Assembly (NCBI RefSeq): GCF_900236475.1
Contig: NZ_LT963352.1
Span: 2,480,001-2,544,000 of the forward strand
Origin: Streptomyces chartreusis NRRL 3882
Lineage (GTDB): Bacteria > Actinomycetota > Actinomycetes > Streptomycetales > Streptomycetaceae
DNA: 64,000 nt
Direction: 5' to 3'
Shown here in pieces: positions 33,615 to 42,992 of this stretch. The position numbers were made by a program, and so were the translations under genes. Every line of letters starts with the position of its first letter. Within the stretch, counting starts at the first letter, position 1. The notes under the pieces were generated by a model. It had not been told where the DNA came from, searched no databases, and worked only from the letters and a program-made list of their open reading frames with translations.

Positions 33615-35042
33615 TCAGCTGTCGAAGCCGAGCCCCAGCCGGTCCATCGTGCGCAGCCACAGGTTGCGGCGGCCGCCCTGGGCGTCCGCGCGGGCCAGGG
33701 ACCACTTGGTGAGGGCGATGCCCGTCCAGGCGAAGGGTTCCGGCGGGAAGGGCAGGGGCTTCTTGCGGACCATCGCCAGTTCCGTGCGCTCCGTGCGCTC
33801 GCCGGACAGCAGGTCCAGCATCACCTCGGCACCGAAGCGCGTGGCACCGACACCGAGACCGGTGTAGCCCGCCGCGTACGCGACCTTCTGCTGGTGAGCG
33901 GTGCCGAAGAACGCCGAGAAGCGGGAGCAGGTGTCGATCGCGCCGCCCCAGGCATGGGTGAAGCGGACGCCCTCCAGTTGCGGGAAGCAGGTGAAGAAGT
34001 GTGCGGCGAGCTTGGCGTAGGTCTCCGGGCGGTCGTCGTACTCGGCGCGGACGCGGCCGCCGTAGGGGTAGATCGCGTCGTAGCCGCCCCAGAGGATCCG
34101 GTTGTCGGCGGACAGGCGGAAGTAGTGGAACTGGTTCGCCGAGTCCCCGAGGCCCTGGCGGTTGTGCCAGCCGATCGAGGCCAGTCGCGCGTCGCTGAGC
34201 GGCTCGGTCATCAGGGCGTAGTCGTAGACCGGGACGGTGTACGAGCGGACCCGTCGGACCAGGTTCGGGAAGATGTTCGTGCCGAGGGCGACCTGGCGGG
34301 CGCGGACCCGGCCGTAGGGGGTGCGCACGGCCATGCCGGGGCCGTACGGCTTCAGGGTGAGGGCGGGGGTGTGCTCGTAGACGCGGACGCCCAGTTCGGC
34401 GCAGGCCCGCTTCAGGCCCCAGGCGAGCTTCGCGGGATGCAGCATGGCCACGCCTCTGCGGTCCCACAGGCCCGCCTGGAAGGTCGGTGAGTCCACCTGT
34501 TCCCGGACCGCCTCGGTGTCCAGGAACTCGACGTCGTCGGCGAGGCCCCGGCGAACCGTCTCCTCGTGCCAGGCGCGCAGTTCCGTCGCCTGGTAGGGCT
34601 CGGTGGCGACGTCGATCTCGCCGGTGCGTTCGAAGTCGCAGTCGAGGGAGTGCCGGGCGACCGCCGCCTCGATCGCGTCGAGGTTGCGGGCGCCCAGCTC
34701 CTGGAGCTTGTGGATCTCGTCGGGCCAGCGGGCGAGGCCGTTGGGCAGGCCGTGGGTGAGGGAGGCGGCGCAGAATCCGCCGTTGCGACCGGAGGCGGCC
34801 CAGCCCACCTCGCGGCCCTCCACCAGCACCACGTCCCGCCGCGGGTCGCGTTCCTTGGCGATGAGCGCGGTCCACAGTCCGCTGTAACCGCCGCCGACGA
34901 CCAGCAGATCGCAGGTCTCGGAGGTGGTGAGGGCGGGTTCGGGGCGGGGCCGGCCGGGGTCGTCCAGCCAGTACGGGACCGGCTGGGCGTCGGAAAGCGA
35001 ACGAATCCACGTGTTCCGCTGGTTCATGGCGCTCGGGGCCAT
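33615..35042 (-). CDS. puuB: FAD-dependent oxidoreductase, gamma-glutamylputrescine oxidase type
   Basis: A 475-residue DAO-family flavoenzyme. The FAD-binding Rossmann motif is DLLVVGGGYSGLWTALIA (45-62), followed by EVGWAASGRNGGFC, a typical PuuB feature, and the late AGYTGLGVGATRFGAEVM that closes the flavin site. PuuB oxidises gamma-glutamylputrescine to the aldehyde. The assignment follows from the gene order: it is the last gene of an operon with a PuuC-like dehydrogenase and a polyamine ABC transporter, starting 12 bases after potC. The start at 35042 could be five codons later (MNQRN). Confidence 0.86.
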   Translation of the reverse strand: MAPSAMNQRNTWIRSLSDAQPVPYWLDDPGRPRPEPALTTSETCDLLVVGGGYSGLWTALIAKERDPRRDVVLVEGREVGWAASGRNGGFCAASLTHGLPNGLARWPDEIHKLQELGARNLDAIEAAVARHSLDCDFERTGEIDVATEPYQATELRAWHEETVRRGLADDVEFLDTEAVREQVDSPTFQAGLWDRRGVAMLHPAKLAWGLKRACAELGVRVYEHTPALTLKPYGPGMAVRTPYGRVRARQVALGTNIFPNLVRRVRSYTVPVYDYALMTEPLSDARLASIGWHNRQGLGDSANQFHYFRLSADNRILWGGYDAIYPYGGRVRAEYDDRPETYAKLAAHFFTCFPQLEGVRFTHAWGGAIDTCSRFSAFFGTAHQQKVAYAAGYTGLGVGATRFGAEVMLDLLSGERTERTELAMVRKKPLPFPPEPFAWTGIALTKWSLARADAQGGRRNLWLRTMDRLGLGFDS

Positions 35043-35054
35043 GATGTCAACTCC

Positions 35055-35861
35055 CTACGGTTGTGCCTTCTGTCTGTTGCGGCGATTGCCGACGGCCATG
35101 GAAGCCAGGACGAGCAGTACGGCGACGATGAACATGGCCGTGCCGATGACGTTGATCTGGACGGGCGTTCCGCGCTGCGCCGAGCCCCAGACGAACATGG
35201 GGAAGGTGACGGTCGAGCCGGCGTTGAAATTGGTGATGATGAAGTCGTCGAAGGAGAGGGCGAAGGCGAGCAGGGCGCCCGCCGCGATTCCCGGCGCCGC
35301 GATCGGCAGGGTGACCCGGACGAACGTCTGGAACGGGCCCGCGTACAGGTCCCGCGCCGCCTCCTCCAGTTTCGGGTCCATCGACATCACGCGTGCCTTG
35401 ACGGCCGTGACGACGAAACTCAGGCAGAACATGATGTGCGCGATGAGGATCGTCCAGAAGCCCAGCTGGGCGCCCATGTTGAGGAACAGGGTGAGCAGCG
35501 AGGCGGCCATGACGACCTCGGGCATCGCCATCGGCAGGAAGATCAGCGAGTTCACGGCGCCGCGGGCGCGGAACCGGTAGCGGACCAGCGCGAAGGCGAT
35601 GAGCGTGCCCAGGAGGGTGGCGCCGAGGGTCGCCCAGAACGCGATCTGGAGGCTGACCGACAGCGAGCCGCACAGGTCGGAGACGCCGCACGGATCCTTC
35701 CACGCGTCCAGGGAGAACTGCTGCCATTCGTAGTTGAAGCGCCCCTTCGGTTTGTTGAAGGAGAACACCGTGACGATGACGTTCGGCAGCAGCAGATAGC
35801 CGAGTGTCAGCAGTCCCGCGATGACGACGAGATTTCTTTTCAGCCAGTTGACGAAGGGCAT
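35055..35861 (-). CDS. potC: Polyamine ABC transporter permease
   Basis: A 268-aa inner-membrane permease of the PotC type: six membrane segments and the ATPase-contact loop KLEEAARDLYAGPFQTFVRVTLPIAAPG. Near the end FDDFIITNFNAGSTVTFPMFVWGSA is characteristic of spermidine/putrescine permeases. Its ATG follows the potB stop with no base between. Confidence 0.93.
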   Translation of the reverse strand: MPFVNWLKRNLVVIAGLLTLGYLLLPNVIVTVFSFNKPKGRFNYEWQQFSLDAWKDPCGVSDLCGSLSVSLQIAFWATLGATLLGTLIAFALVRYRFRARGAVNSLIFLPMAMPEVVMAASLLTLFLNMGAQLGFWTILIAHIMFCLSFVVTAVKARVMSMDPKLEEAARDLYAGPFQTFVRVTLPIAAPGIAAGALLAFALSFDDFIITNFNAGSTVTFPMFVWGSAQRGTPVQINVIGTAMFIVAVLLVLASMAVGNRRNRQKAQP

Positions 35862-36791
35862 TTAGACCAGATCCTCCGTCCCGGACCTGCGGATGTAGAG
35901 GGTGACCATGAGGAGAATGGCCGCCATGAGGATGAAGGAGAGCGCCGCGGCCGTCGGATAGTCGAGCACTCTGAGGAACTGCGTCTGGATGACGTTTCCG
36001 ACCATGCGGGTGTCCGTGGAACCGAGCAGGTCGGCGTTGACGTAGTCGCCGCTGGCCGGGATGAAGGTCAGCAGCGTGCCGGAGACGACACCCGGCATCG
36101 ACAGCGGGAAGGTGACCTTGCGGAAGGTCGTCCAGGGACGGGCGTACAGGTCGCCGGCGGCCTCGTGGAGCCGGCCGTCGATGCGCTCCAGCGAGGTGTA
36201 GAGCGGAAGGATCATGAACGGCAGGAAGTTGTACGTCAGTCCGCAGACCACCGCCAGCGGCGTGGCCAGGACGCGGTCGCCGGCGGTCCAGCCGAGCCAG
36301 TTGGTGACGTCCAGGACGTGCAGCGTGTCGAGCGCGCCGACGAGCGGGCCGCCGTCCGCGAGGATCGTCTTCCAGGCCAGGGTGCGGATCAGGAAGCTGG
36401 TGAAGAACGGCGCGATCACCAGGATCATGATCAGGTTCCGCCAGCGGCCCGCGCGGAAGGCGATCAGATATGCGAGCGGGTAGCCGAGCAGCAGGCACAG
36501 GATCGTCGCGGTGCCCGCGTAGAGCACCGACCGGACGAACTGCGGCCAGTACGCGGTGAGCGCGTCCCAGTACGTGGCGAAGTGCCAGGTGACCTTGTAG
36601 CCCTCCTCCAGGGAGCCCGTCTGCACGGACGTGGAGGCCTGGTAGATCATCGGCAGCGCGAAGAAGACGACCAGCCAGAGGATGCCGGGCAGCAGCAGCC
36701 AGTACGGCGTCCAGCGGCCCCTGCGCTTCGGGGGTTCCGGCTCGGGGGCTTGGGGCACGAGCGGCGGTGGCGCTTCGGTGAGTGTCGACAT
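35862..36791 (-). CDS. potB: Polyamine ABC transporter permease
   Basis: A 309-residue PotB-type permease with a Pro-rich N-terminal tail of about 25 residues, six membrane segments and the conserved loop RLHEAAGDLYARPWTTFRKVTFPLSMPG. GDYVNADLLGSTDTRMVGNVIQTQFL is typical of PotB. The start overlaps the potA stop by one base (TGATG). Confidence 0.93.
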   Translation of the reverse strand: MSTLTEAPPPLVPQAPEPEPPKRRGRWTPYWLLLPGILWLVVFFALPMIYQASTSVQTGSLEEGYKVTWHFATYWDALTAYWPQFVRSVLYAGTATILCLLLGYPLAYLIAFRAGRWRNLIMILVIAPFFTSFLIRTLAWKTILADGGPLVGALDTLHVLDVTNWLGWTAGDRVLATPLAVVCGLTYNFLPFMILPLYTSLERIDGRLHEAAGDLYARPWTTFRKVTFPLSMPGVVSGTLLTFIPASGDYVNADLLGSTDTRMVGNVIQTQFLRVLDYPTAAALSFILMAAILLMVTLYIRRSGTEDLV

Positions 36792-37954
36792 CAGGCCGCC
36801 TCTTCCGCTCCGGCGGAGCCCTCTGTCCCGGCAAACACGGACTGGGCGGCGTCCAGGCCGAAGGTGTGGGCCGGGTTCCAGTGCAGGACGACCTCGGCGC
36901 CGGGCACCAGGCGGGGGTCGCGGTCGATGTTCTGGGCGTAGACCTCGAAGTCGGAGCAGACCGGGCTGTCGACGACGTACTGCGTGGAGACACCGATGAA
37001 GCTGGAGTCCGAGATCGTCCCGGTGATGCGGTTGCGGCCCTCGGGTATCTCGCCGGCGTCGTCCGCGTGGGTGAGGGAGATCTTCTCCGGGCGGACGCCG
37101 ACCAGCACCTTGCCGCCGGTGCTCGCGGCCGCCGAACAGCGCGCCTCGGGCAGGACGAGCTTGCCCCCGCCCGCCTTCAGCACGATCTCCTCACCGCTCT
37201 TGGAGTCGACCTCGGCCTCGATGAAGTTGGAGGTGCCGAGGAAGTTCGCGACGAACGTGGTGCGCGGGTTCTCGTAGAGGTCGGCCGGCGCGCCGAGCTG
37301 CTCGACGCGACCCGCGTTCATCACGGCGACCGTGTCGGCCATGGTCATGGCCTCCTCCTGGTCGTGCGTGACGTGGATGAAGGTGATGCCGACCTCGGTC
37401 TGGATGCGCTTGAGTTCCAGCTGCATCTGGCGGCGCAGCTTCAGGTCGAGGGCGCCAAGCGGCTCGTCGAGGAGGAGCACCTTGGGGTGGTTGATCAGCG
37501 CGCGGGCCACGGCGACGCGCTGCTGCTGACCGCCGGAGAGCTGGTGCGGCTTCTTGCGTGCCTGCTCGCCGAGCTGGACGAGGTCGAGCATCTCCTCGAC
37601 CTGCTTCTTCACGGACTTCATGCCGCGCCGGCGCAGTCCGAAGGCGACGTTCTCGAAGATGTCGAGGTGCGGGAAGAGGGCGTACGACTGGAAGACCGTG
37701 TTCACGGGCCGCTTGTACGGCGGGAGCGCGGTCACGTCCTGGCCGCCCAGCGAGACGGTGCCGGCGGAAGGTTCCTCCAGACCGGCGATCATGCGCAGGG
37801 TGGTGGTCTTGCCGCAGCCGGAGGCGCCGAGCAGGGCGAAGAAGGAGCCCTGCGGGACGGTCAGGTCGAGCGGGTGCACGGCGGTGAAGGCGCCGTAGCT
37901 CTTGGCTATGCCCGCGAGGCGGACGTCACCGGTGGGGTCCGTTGTGTTCGTCAT
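36791..37954 (-). CDS. potA: Polyamine ABC transporter ATP-binding protein
   Basis: A 387-aa ATPase: Walker A GASGCGKT (43-50), Q-loop FQSYALFPHLDIFENV, signature LSGGQQQRVAVARAL, Walker B VLLLDEPLGALD and switch HVTHD, then a C-terminal TOBE regulatory domain. It energises PotBC. The ATG at 37954 is reported; a GTG three codons earlier (37963) overlaps the potD stop as GTGA and is an equally good start. Confidence 0.94.
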   Translation of the reverse strand: MTNTTDPTGDVRLAGIAKSYGAFTAVHPLDLTVPQGSFFALLGASGCGKTTTLRMIAGLEEPSAGTVSLGGQDVTALPPYKRPVNTVFQSYALFPHLDIFENVAFGLRRRGMKSVKKQVEEMLDLVQLGEQARKKPHQLSGGQQQRVAVARALINHPKVLLLDEPLGALDLKLRRQMQLELKRIQTEVGITFIHVTHDQEEAMTMADTVAVMNAGRVEQLGAPADLYENPRTTFVANFLGTSNFIEAEVDSKSGEEIVLKAGGGKLVLPEARCSAAASTGGKVLVGVRPEKISLTHADDAGEIPEGRNRITGTISDSSFIGVSTQYVVDSPVCSDFEVYAQNIDRDPRLVPGAEVVLHWNPAHTFGLDAAQSVFAGTEGSAGAEEAA

Positions 37955-37959
37955 GGTGG

Positions 37960-39207
37960 TCACGCCCCCGTCAGCTTCGCGAACTTCGCTTCGAACTCGG
38001 TCTCTTCCTTCGCACTCAGCGAGCGGAAGGCATGGGACTTCGCGGCCATGGCCTTGTCGGGAATGATCAGCGGGTTGTTCGCCGCGTCTTTGTCGATCTT
38101 CTCCAGCTCGGCCTTCACCCCGTCGACGGGGCACACGTAGTTGATGTACGCGGCGAGTTCGGCGGCCGGCTTCGGCTCGTAGTAGAAGTCGATGAGCCGC
38201 TCGGCGTTGGTCTTGTGACGGGCCTTGTTGGGGATCAGCAGGTTGTCGGTCGACGTCATGTAGCCGCTGTCCGGGATGAGGAAGTCGATGTCGGGGCTGT
38301 CCGCCTTGAGCTGCACGACGTCACCGGCCCAGGCGACACAGGCGGCGAAGTCGCCGCTGGTCAGGTCCGAGGTGTAGTCGTTGCCGGTGAAGCGGCGGAT
38401 CTGGCCCTTGTCGACGGCCTTCTGGAGGCGGGCGATGGCCGCGTCGTAGTCGTCGGCGGTGAACTTCGCCGGGTCCTTGCCCATGTCGAGCAGCGTCATG
38501 CCGACGCTGTCGCGCATCTCCGACAGGAAGCCGACCCGCCCCTTGAGCCTGGGGTTGTCGAGCAGGTCGGATATCGACGTCACCTCGACGCCGTCGAGGG
38601 CCTTCTTGTTGTACGCGATGACGGTGGAGATGCCCTGCCAGACGTACGAGTAGGCGCGGCCCGGGTCCCAGTCGGGGCTGCGGAACTGGGCCGACAGGTT
38701 GGCGTAGGCGTGCGGCAGGTTGGCCGGGTCCAGCTTCTGCACCCAGCCCAGGCGGATGAGGCGGGCGGCCAGCCAGTCAGTGAGGACGATCAGGTCACGG
38801 CCGGTGTCCTGGCCCGCCGCGAGCTGCGGCTTGATCTTGCCGAAGAACTCGTTGTTGTCGTTGATGTCCTCGGTGTACTTGACCTTGATGCCGGTGCGTT
38901 TCGTGAACTGTTCCAGCGTCGGGTGGTGCTTGCCGCTGTCGTCGACGTCCATGTACTCGGTCCAGTTGGAGAAGCTCACCGTCTTCTCCTTCGCCGAGTG
39001 GTCCTCTGCCGGGACGCCGCCCTGCGACCGGCCCGCCGCCGGGATGCCGCAGGCGCTCAGCGTCCCGAGTCCGCCGACCGCCAGCGCCCCGCCCGCGGAG
39101 GCGCGCAGCAGCGACCGCCGGGTGAGGGCGGCCCTGCCGTTCCTGAAACTGCGCCGCATGGCGGCCACTTGGGCCGGGGACAGGCGGTCGGGCTCGTACT
39201 GCTCCAT
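37960..39207 (-). CDS. potD: Polyamine-binding lipoprotein of the ABC transporter
   Basis: A 415-residue extracytoplasmic binding protein. Twin-arginine motif LTRRSLLRAS (28-37) and lipobox LSAC with Cys53 mark a Tat-exported lipoprotein. The mature part has SFSNWTEYMD, YTEDINDNNEFFGKIKPQL, the LIVLTDWLAARLI stretch and GYMTSTDNLLIPNKA, all typical of PotD/PotF. ATG at 39207, 55 bases after the puuC stop. Confidence 0.93.
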   Translation of the reverse strand: MEQYEPDRLSPAQVAAMRRSFRNGRAALTRRSLLRASAGGALAVGGLGTLSACGIPAAGRSQGGVPAEDHSAKEKTVSFSNWTEYMDVDDSGKHHPTLEQFTKRTGIKVKYTEDINDNNEFFGKIKPQLAAGQDTGRDLIVLTDWLAARLIRLGWVQKLDPANLPHAYANLSAQFRSPDWDPGRAYSYVWQGISTVIAYNKKALDGVEVTSISDLLDNPRLKGRVGFLSEMRDSVGMTLLDMGKDPAKFTADDYDAAIARLQKAVDKGQIRRFTGNDYTSDLTSGDFAACVAWAGDVVQLKADSPDIDFLIPDSGYMTSTDNLLIPNKARHKTNAERLIDFYYEPKPAAELAAYINYVCPVDGVKAELEKIDKDAANNPLIIPDKAMAAKSHAFRSLSAKEETEFEAKFAKLTGA

Positions 39208-39262
39208 GCGCGTGGTGCCCTTTCGGAGGGTGGGCGGCCGTTGGTCAGGCGGCCTGCTACGG

Positions 39263-40798
39263 CTATCGGTCCCCGAAGACGGTGCGGTGCCAGTCCTTCG
39301 CGGCCACCGCGGTGTTGTCGAACATGACGTGCTTGATCTGGGTGTACTCCTCGAACGAGTACGCGGACATGTCCTTGCCGTAGCCGGAGGACTTGTAGCC
39401 GCCGTGCGGCATCTCGCTGATGATCGGGATGTGGTCGTTGACCCACACACAGCCCGCCTTGATCTCGCGGGTGGCCCGGTTCGCCCGGTACACGTCCCGG
39501 CTCCACGCGGAGGCGGCCAGCCCGTACGGGGTGTCGTTGGCGAGCGCGATCCCCTCGTCGTCGGTGTCGAACGGCAGCACGACCAGGACGGGTCCGAAGA
39601 TCTCCGACTGGACGACCTCACTGTCCTGGGCGGCGTCGGCGATGAGGGTGGGCCGGTAGTAGGCGCCCTTGGCGAGTTCGCCCTCCGGTGCTTCCCCACC
39701 GGTCACCACGCGCGCGTAGGCGCGCGCCCGGTCGACGAAACCGGCGACACGGTCCCGCTGGACGTGCGAGATCAGCGGTCCGAGGTCGGTGCCGGCGGCG
39801 AAGGGGTCGCCGAGCCGGACGGTCTCCATGAGCGCCGCCGTCCGTTCCACGAAGGCGTCGTAGAGCGGTCGCTGCACGTACGCGCGCGTGGCGGCCGTGC
39901 AGTCCTGCCCGGTGTTGATGAGTGCGCCCGCGACCGCGCCGTGGGCGGCGGCCTCCAGGTCGGCGTCGTCGAAGACCACGAAGGGCGCCTTGCCGCCGAG
40001 CTCCAGATGGAGGCGCTTGACGGTGGCGGTGGCGATCTCGGCGACGCGCTTGCCGACGGCGGTGGAGCCGGTGAAGGAGGTCATGGCCACGTCGGGATGG
40101 CCGACGAGGTGCTCACCGGCCTCCCTGCCGGTGCCGGTGACGATGTTGACCACGCCGTCCGGGATCCCGGCGTCCGTGGCCGCCCGGGCGAAGAGCAGCG
40201 AGGTCAGCGGGGTGAGCTCGGCGGGCTTCAGGACGACGGTGTTGCCCGCGGCGATCGCCGGGAGGATCTTCCAGGCGGCCATCTGGAGGGGGTAGTTCCA
40301 GGGCGCGACGGAGCCGACGACACCGATGGGCTCGCGCCGGACGTACGACGTGTGGTCTCCGGAGTACTCACCGGCGGACTGGCCCTGGAGAAGCCGTGCG
40401 GCACCGGCGAAGAAGGCGGTGTTGTCGATCGTCCCCGGGACGTCGAACTCCCGGCTCAGCTTCAGCGGCTTGCCGCACTGGAGCGACTCGGCACGGGCGA
40501 AGTCCTCGGCACGGTCGGCCAGGACCGCGGCGAACCGGTGCAGGGCGTCGGAACGCTCGCCGGGTGTGGTCGCCGCCCAGCCCGGGAAGGCTGCGCGGGC
40601 GGCTGCCACGGCCCGGTCGACGTCGGCCGTGCCCGCCAGTTCGTAGCGGAGCACCTCCTCGCCCGACGCCGGGTCGACGACCGCGTGCGTGCGGCCCGAG
40701 GTGCCCCTGGTCAGGCGCCCGGCGATGTACTGCGCGCCCTCCGCGAAGCGCTCCTCGGCCGGGAATCGGTCCGGGGTGGCGTTGCCAGGGTTGTGCAT
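39263..40798 (-). CDS. puuC: Aldehyde dehydrogenase, gamma-aminobutyraldehyde type
   Basis: A 511-aa NAD-dependent aldehyde dehydrogenase with the cofactor segment VVLKPAELTPLTSL, general base in HLELGGKAPFVVFDD, catalytic Cys in NTGQDCTAATR and EIFGPVLVV. Being first in an operon with a polyamine transporter and a PuuB-like oxidase, it probably oxidises gamma-glutamyl-aminobutyraldehyde or aminobutyraldehyde. I take the ATG at 40798 (MHNPGNATPD), preceded by GGAGAG. The promoter region carries the two-palindrome element at 40883-40931. Its close homologue at 47151-48590 is probably a paralogue. Confidence 0.88.
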   Translation of the reverse strand: MHNPGNATPDRFPAEERFAEGAQYIAGRLTRGTSGRTHAVVDPASGEEVLRYELAGTADVDRAVAAARAAFPGWAATTPGERSDALHRFAAVLADRAEDFARAESLQCGKPLKLSREFDVPGTIDNTAFFAGAARLLQGQSAGEYSGDHTSYVRREPIGVVGSVAPWNYPLQMAAWKILPAIAAGNTVVLKPAELTPLTSLLFARAATDAGIPDGVVNIVTGTGREAGEHLVGHPDVAMTSFTGSTAVGKRVAEIATATVKRLHLELGGKAPFVVFDDADLEAAAHGAVAGALINTGQDCTAATRAYVQRPLYDAFVERTAALMETVRLGDPFAAGTDLGPLISHVQRDRVAGFVDRARAYARVVTGGEAPEGELAKGAYYRPTLIADAAQDSEVVQSEIFGPVLVVLPFDTDDEGIALANDTPYGLAASAWSRDVYRANRATREIKAGCVWVNDHIPIISEMPHGGYKSSGYGKDMSAYSFEEYTQIKHVMFDNTAVAAKDWHRTVFGDR

Positions 40799-40882
40799 GT
40801 CGCTCTCCTCCGTGTCCCCGCGGTGGGGCCGGCGTGGCTCAGGCTCGATTTGAGTGCCGATCCTGACAGAGGTATGGCACGC

Positions 40883-40931
40883 CAACAAGGGATTCCGTTG
40901 TTGATTTTTGGTTACGCGACGGAATCTGTCG
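40883..40931. promoter_or_regulatory. Two-palindrome operator candidate upstream of puuC
   Basis: Palindrome one (40883-40903) has arms CAACAA and TTGTTG around the core GGGATTCCG, with a single mismatched pair. Palindrome two (40917-40931) is CGAC-GGAATCT-GTCG. Both are centred on a GGAATCC-like core and the centres are 31 bp apart. The same arrangement occurs at 48681-48726. Confidence 0.7.
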
Positions 40932-40998
40932 ACCAGGTGTCGAGTCCGCCATACCCCGGCAGGACGGTGTGTCAGTGGTGCGTGCCAGACTCGCGTGC

Positions 40999-41568
40999 AT
41001 GGAGGAGATCACGGGGGCGGTCCATTCCCGGGACGCCTTGATCAAGGCGGTCCGCGCGGGGGCCAGGATCAAGTATCTGCACTTCTGGGGGCACCGGCCG
41101 CGGCCGGACGGCCGGATCGGGGCGAGCTGTCTGAGCCAGTGGTGGCCGGCGCCGTTCACGGTGGACGGCGTGGAGTACGCGACGGCCGAGCACTGGATGA
41201 TGGCGGGCAAGGCCCGGCTCTTCGAGGACGCGGCGGCGGAGCGGGCCGTCCTGGCCGCCGGGCATCCCGCCGAGGCGAAGAAGGCCGGGCGGCTCGTGCG
41301 CGGGTTCGACGAGGCGAGATGGGAGCGGGAGCGGTTCCGGATCGTCGTGGAGGGCAATGTCCACAAGTTCGGTGCGCATCCCGGGCTGCGGGAGTTCTTG
41401 CTCGGCACCGGTGACCGGGTGCTGGTCGAGGCGAGTCCCGTGGACCGCGTGTGGGGCATCGGGCTGGCCGCGGACGACGAGGCGGCGGCGGATCCGGAGC
41501 GGTGGCGGGGGCCGAACCTGCTGGGCTTCGCGCTGATGGAGGCGCGCGAGCGGCTGCGCGGGTCATGA
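40999..41568 (+). CDS. NADAR-domain protein (YbiA-like)
   Basis: A 189-residue single-domain protein of the NADAR family: LHFWGH near the start, SQWWPAPFTVDGVEYATAEHWMMAGKARLF, and the end GIGLAADDE...WRGPNLLGFALMEAR. NADAR proteins act on ADP-ribosyl or riboflavin-precursor N-glycosides; YbiA is linked to riboflavin intermediates. The ATG at 40999 is preceded by less likely GTGs at 40969 and after. It is divergent from puuC across the palindrome pair. A terminator hairpin follows. Confidence 0.85.
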   Translation: MEEITGAVHSRDALIKAVRAGARIKYLHFWGHRPRPDGRIGASCLSQWWPAPFTVDGVEYATAEHWMMAGKARLFEDAAAERAVLAAGHPAEAKKAGRLVRGFDEARWERERFRIVVEGNVHKFGAHPGLREFLLGTGDRVLVEASPVDRVWGIGLAADDEAAADPERWRGPNLLGFALMEARERLRGS

Positions 41569-41570
41569 GC

Positions 41571-41599
41571 CGGGGGCCGACCCACAGGACCGGCCCCCG
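41571..41599. terminator. Bidirectional hairpin terminator
   Basis: CGGGGGCCG/CGGCCCCCG, nine perfect pairs with an 11-base loop, between the convergent NADAR and DUF4190 genes. Confidence 0.75.
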
Positions 41600-41612
41600 T
41601 GAAGCAGCGGCT

Positions 41613-42077
41613 TCAGGCAGCCGCGCCGAGCCCGCCCATGATGCTGGCGAAGAGCAGGAAGCCCAGCAGCGGAAGGATCACGGTGGCGATGATGCCGCAG
41701 ACCAGTCCGGCGGTCGCCGCACCCTTGTTGGTGGCCTCACCTCGGGTGGCCTTGCCCCGGCCGATGGCGCCGAAGATGATCGCGAGGATGCCCAGGATCA
41801 CGCCGAAGAACCACAGCAGGAAGGTCAGGCTGCACACCACACCGATGATGCCCAGCACCAGACCCGTGGTTCCCATGCCGTTGCTCGGCTGCGCGGGCAT
41901 CGCGTAGCCGGGCGCCTGGGGGTAGCCCGCGGGGGGCGCGGCCGGGTAACCGGGGGTGCCCTGGGGGTAGCCGTAGCCGGGGCCGCCCTGCTGCGGATAG
42001 CCGTAGCCGGGGGCCGGCTGCTGCGGGGGCTGGGACGGCGGACCGAACCCACCGGGCGTGGGGTTGGTGTTGGACAT
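41613..42077 (-). CDS. DUF4190 membrane protein with Pro/Gly/Tyr-rich tail
   Basis: A 154-residue protein. Residues 1-65 are low complexity with repeats of the PGYGYPQ type; two membrane segments follow (about 71-100 and 123-148) in the DUF4190 pattern GTTGLVLGIIGVVCSL...GRGKA...GATAGLVCGIIATVILP. Function unknown. A second member of the family lies 69 bases upstream on the same strand. Confidence 0.82.
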   Translation of the reverse strand: MSNTNPTPGGFGPPSQPPQQPAPGYGYPQQGGPGYGYPQGTPGYPAAPPAGYPQAPGYAMPAQPSNGMGTTGLVLGIIGVVCSLTFLLWFFGVILGILAIIFGAIGRGKATRGEATNKGAATAGLVCGIIATVILPLLGFLLFASIMGGLGAAA

Positions 42078-42146
42078 GGACGATCTCCCCTCCGTTGTCA
42101 GACCAGGGAATCGTAGTGGCCGAAACCGCCGCGCAGTACGGGAGTT

Positions 42147-42758
42147 TCAGTGGTGGGACGCGGCGGTGGCCACGGGGCCCAGGGCGCCGTAGGACGGGTC
42201 GTCGTCGAAGTCGTCGCTGTTGATCGCGGCCGTGATGCCGACGGCGATCAGGACGATCACGGTGATGCCGAGGATGATCCCGATGATGCCCATGATCAGG
42301 CCCGCCTGCGCCTGACCGTGGTTGGTGGCCACGCCGGCCTCGGCGCGCTTGCGGCCCTTGATGCCGAAGACGACGGCGAGGATGCCGGTGACCAGGGAGA
42401 CCACGCCGTACAGACAGAAGAGCGTGCAGGAGATGATGCCCAGCACCATCGCGGCGATGCCCATGCCGTTCTGGGGGGCCATGGGCATGCCGGGCCAGCC
42501 GTAGCCTGCCTGGGGGTAGCCGGGGTAGCCGTAGCCGCCGGGGGCGACGGGCGGGGGCGGGACAGCGCCGGTGCCGGAGGTGTCGAACTGGGGCGTGCCG
42601 GTGGGTGGGGTGAAACCCGCGCTGGGCATCGAGGTGACCGTGGCCTGGTCGTGCACGGACGGCGGCGGCGTCTGGTTCTTGTCGAGCGAGGTCTTGTTCT
42701 CCGGGGGCGCCCACGGGTCGTGGCCGCCGCCTCCGTCTGGTTGCGTCGCGTCCGTCAT
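42147..42758 (-). CDS. DUF4190 membrane protein
   Basis: A 203-aa paralogue of the previous gene: a longer Pro/Gly-rich N-terminus (1-95, including GYGYPGYPQAGYGWPG), then two membrane segments (NGMGIAAMVLGIISCTLFCLYGVVSLVTGILAVVFGIKG and GQAQAGLIMGIIGIILGITVIVLIAVGI) and an acidic end SDDFDDDPS. The ATG at 42758 is the start that keeps the family N-terminus. Function unknown. Confidence 0.8.
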   Translation of the reverse strand: MTDATQPDGGGGHDPWAPPENKTSLDKNQTPPPSVHDQATVTSMPSAGFTPPTGTPQFDTSGTGAVPPPPVAPGGYGYPGYPQAGYGWPGMPMAPQNGMGIAAMVLGIISCTLFCLYGVVSLVTGILAVVFGIKGRKRAEAGVATNHGQAQAGLIMGIIGIILGITVIVLIAVGITAAINSDDFDDDPSYGALGPVATAASHH

Positions 42759-42992
42759 GGTGCATCCCCCCTGGGTCGATCGTGCCGCCATGCTACGGGG
42801 CCGTTGGGTGCGTGCCACAGGGCGGGTGCCCGGGGTTGTTCGCGCCCGCGAGGCGGAGCCGCACATCGAGACAGCCCGCTCCCCTCAAAGGGGCGCCGCA
42901 CCACGGCCTACGATGATGCCGAGTCATCGATCAGCCGATCACCCGCGCCCGCCCGCCACGCGCCGGCAGGAGCGCCGTTCCGGGGAGGAACC

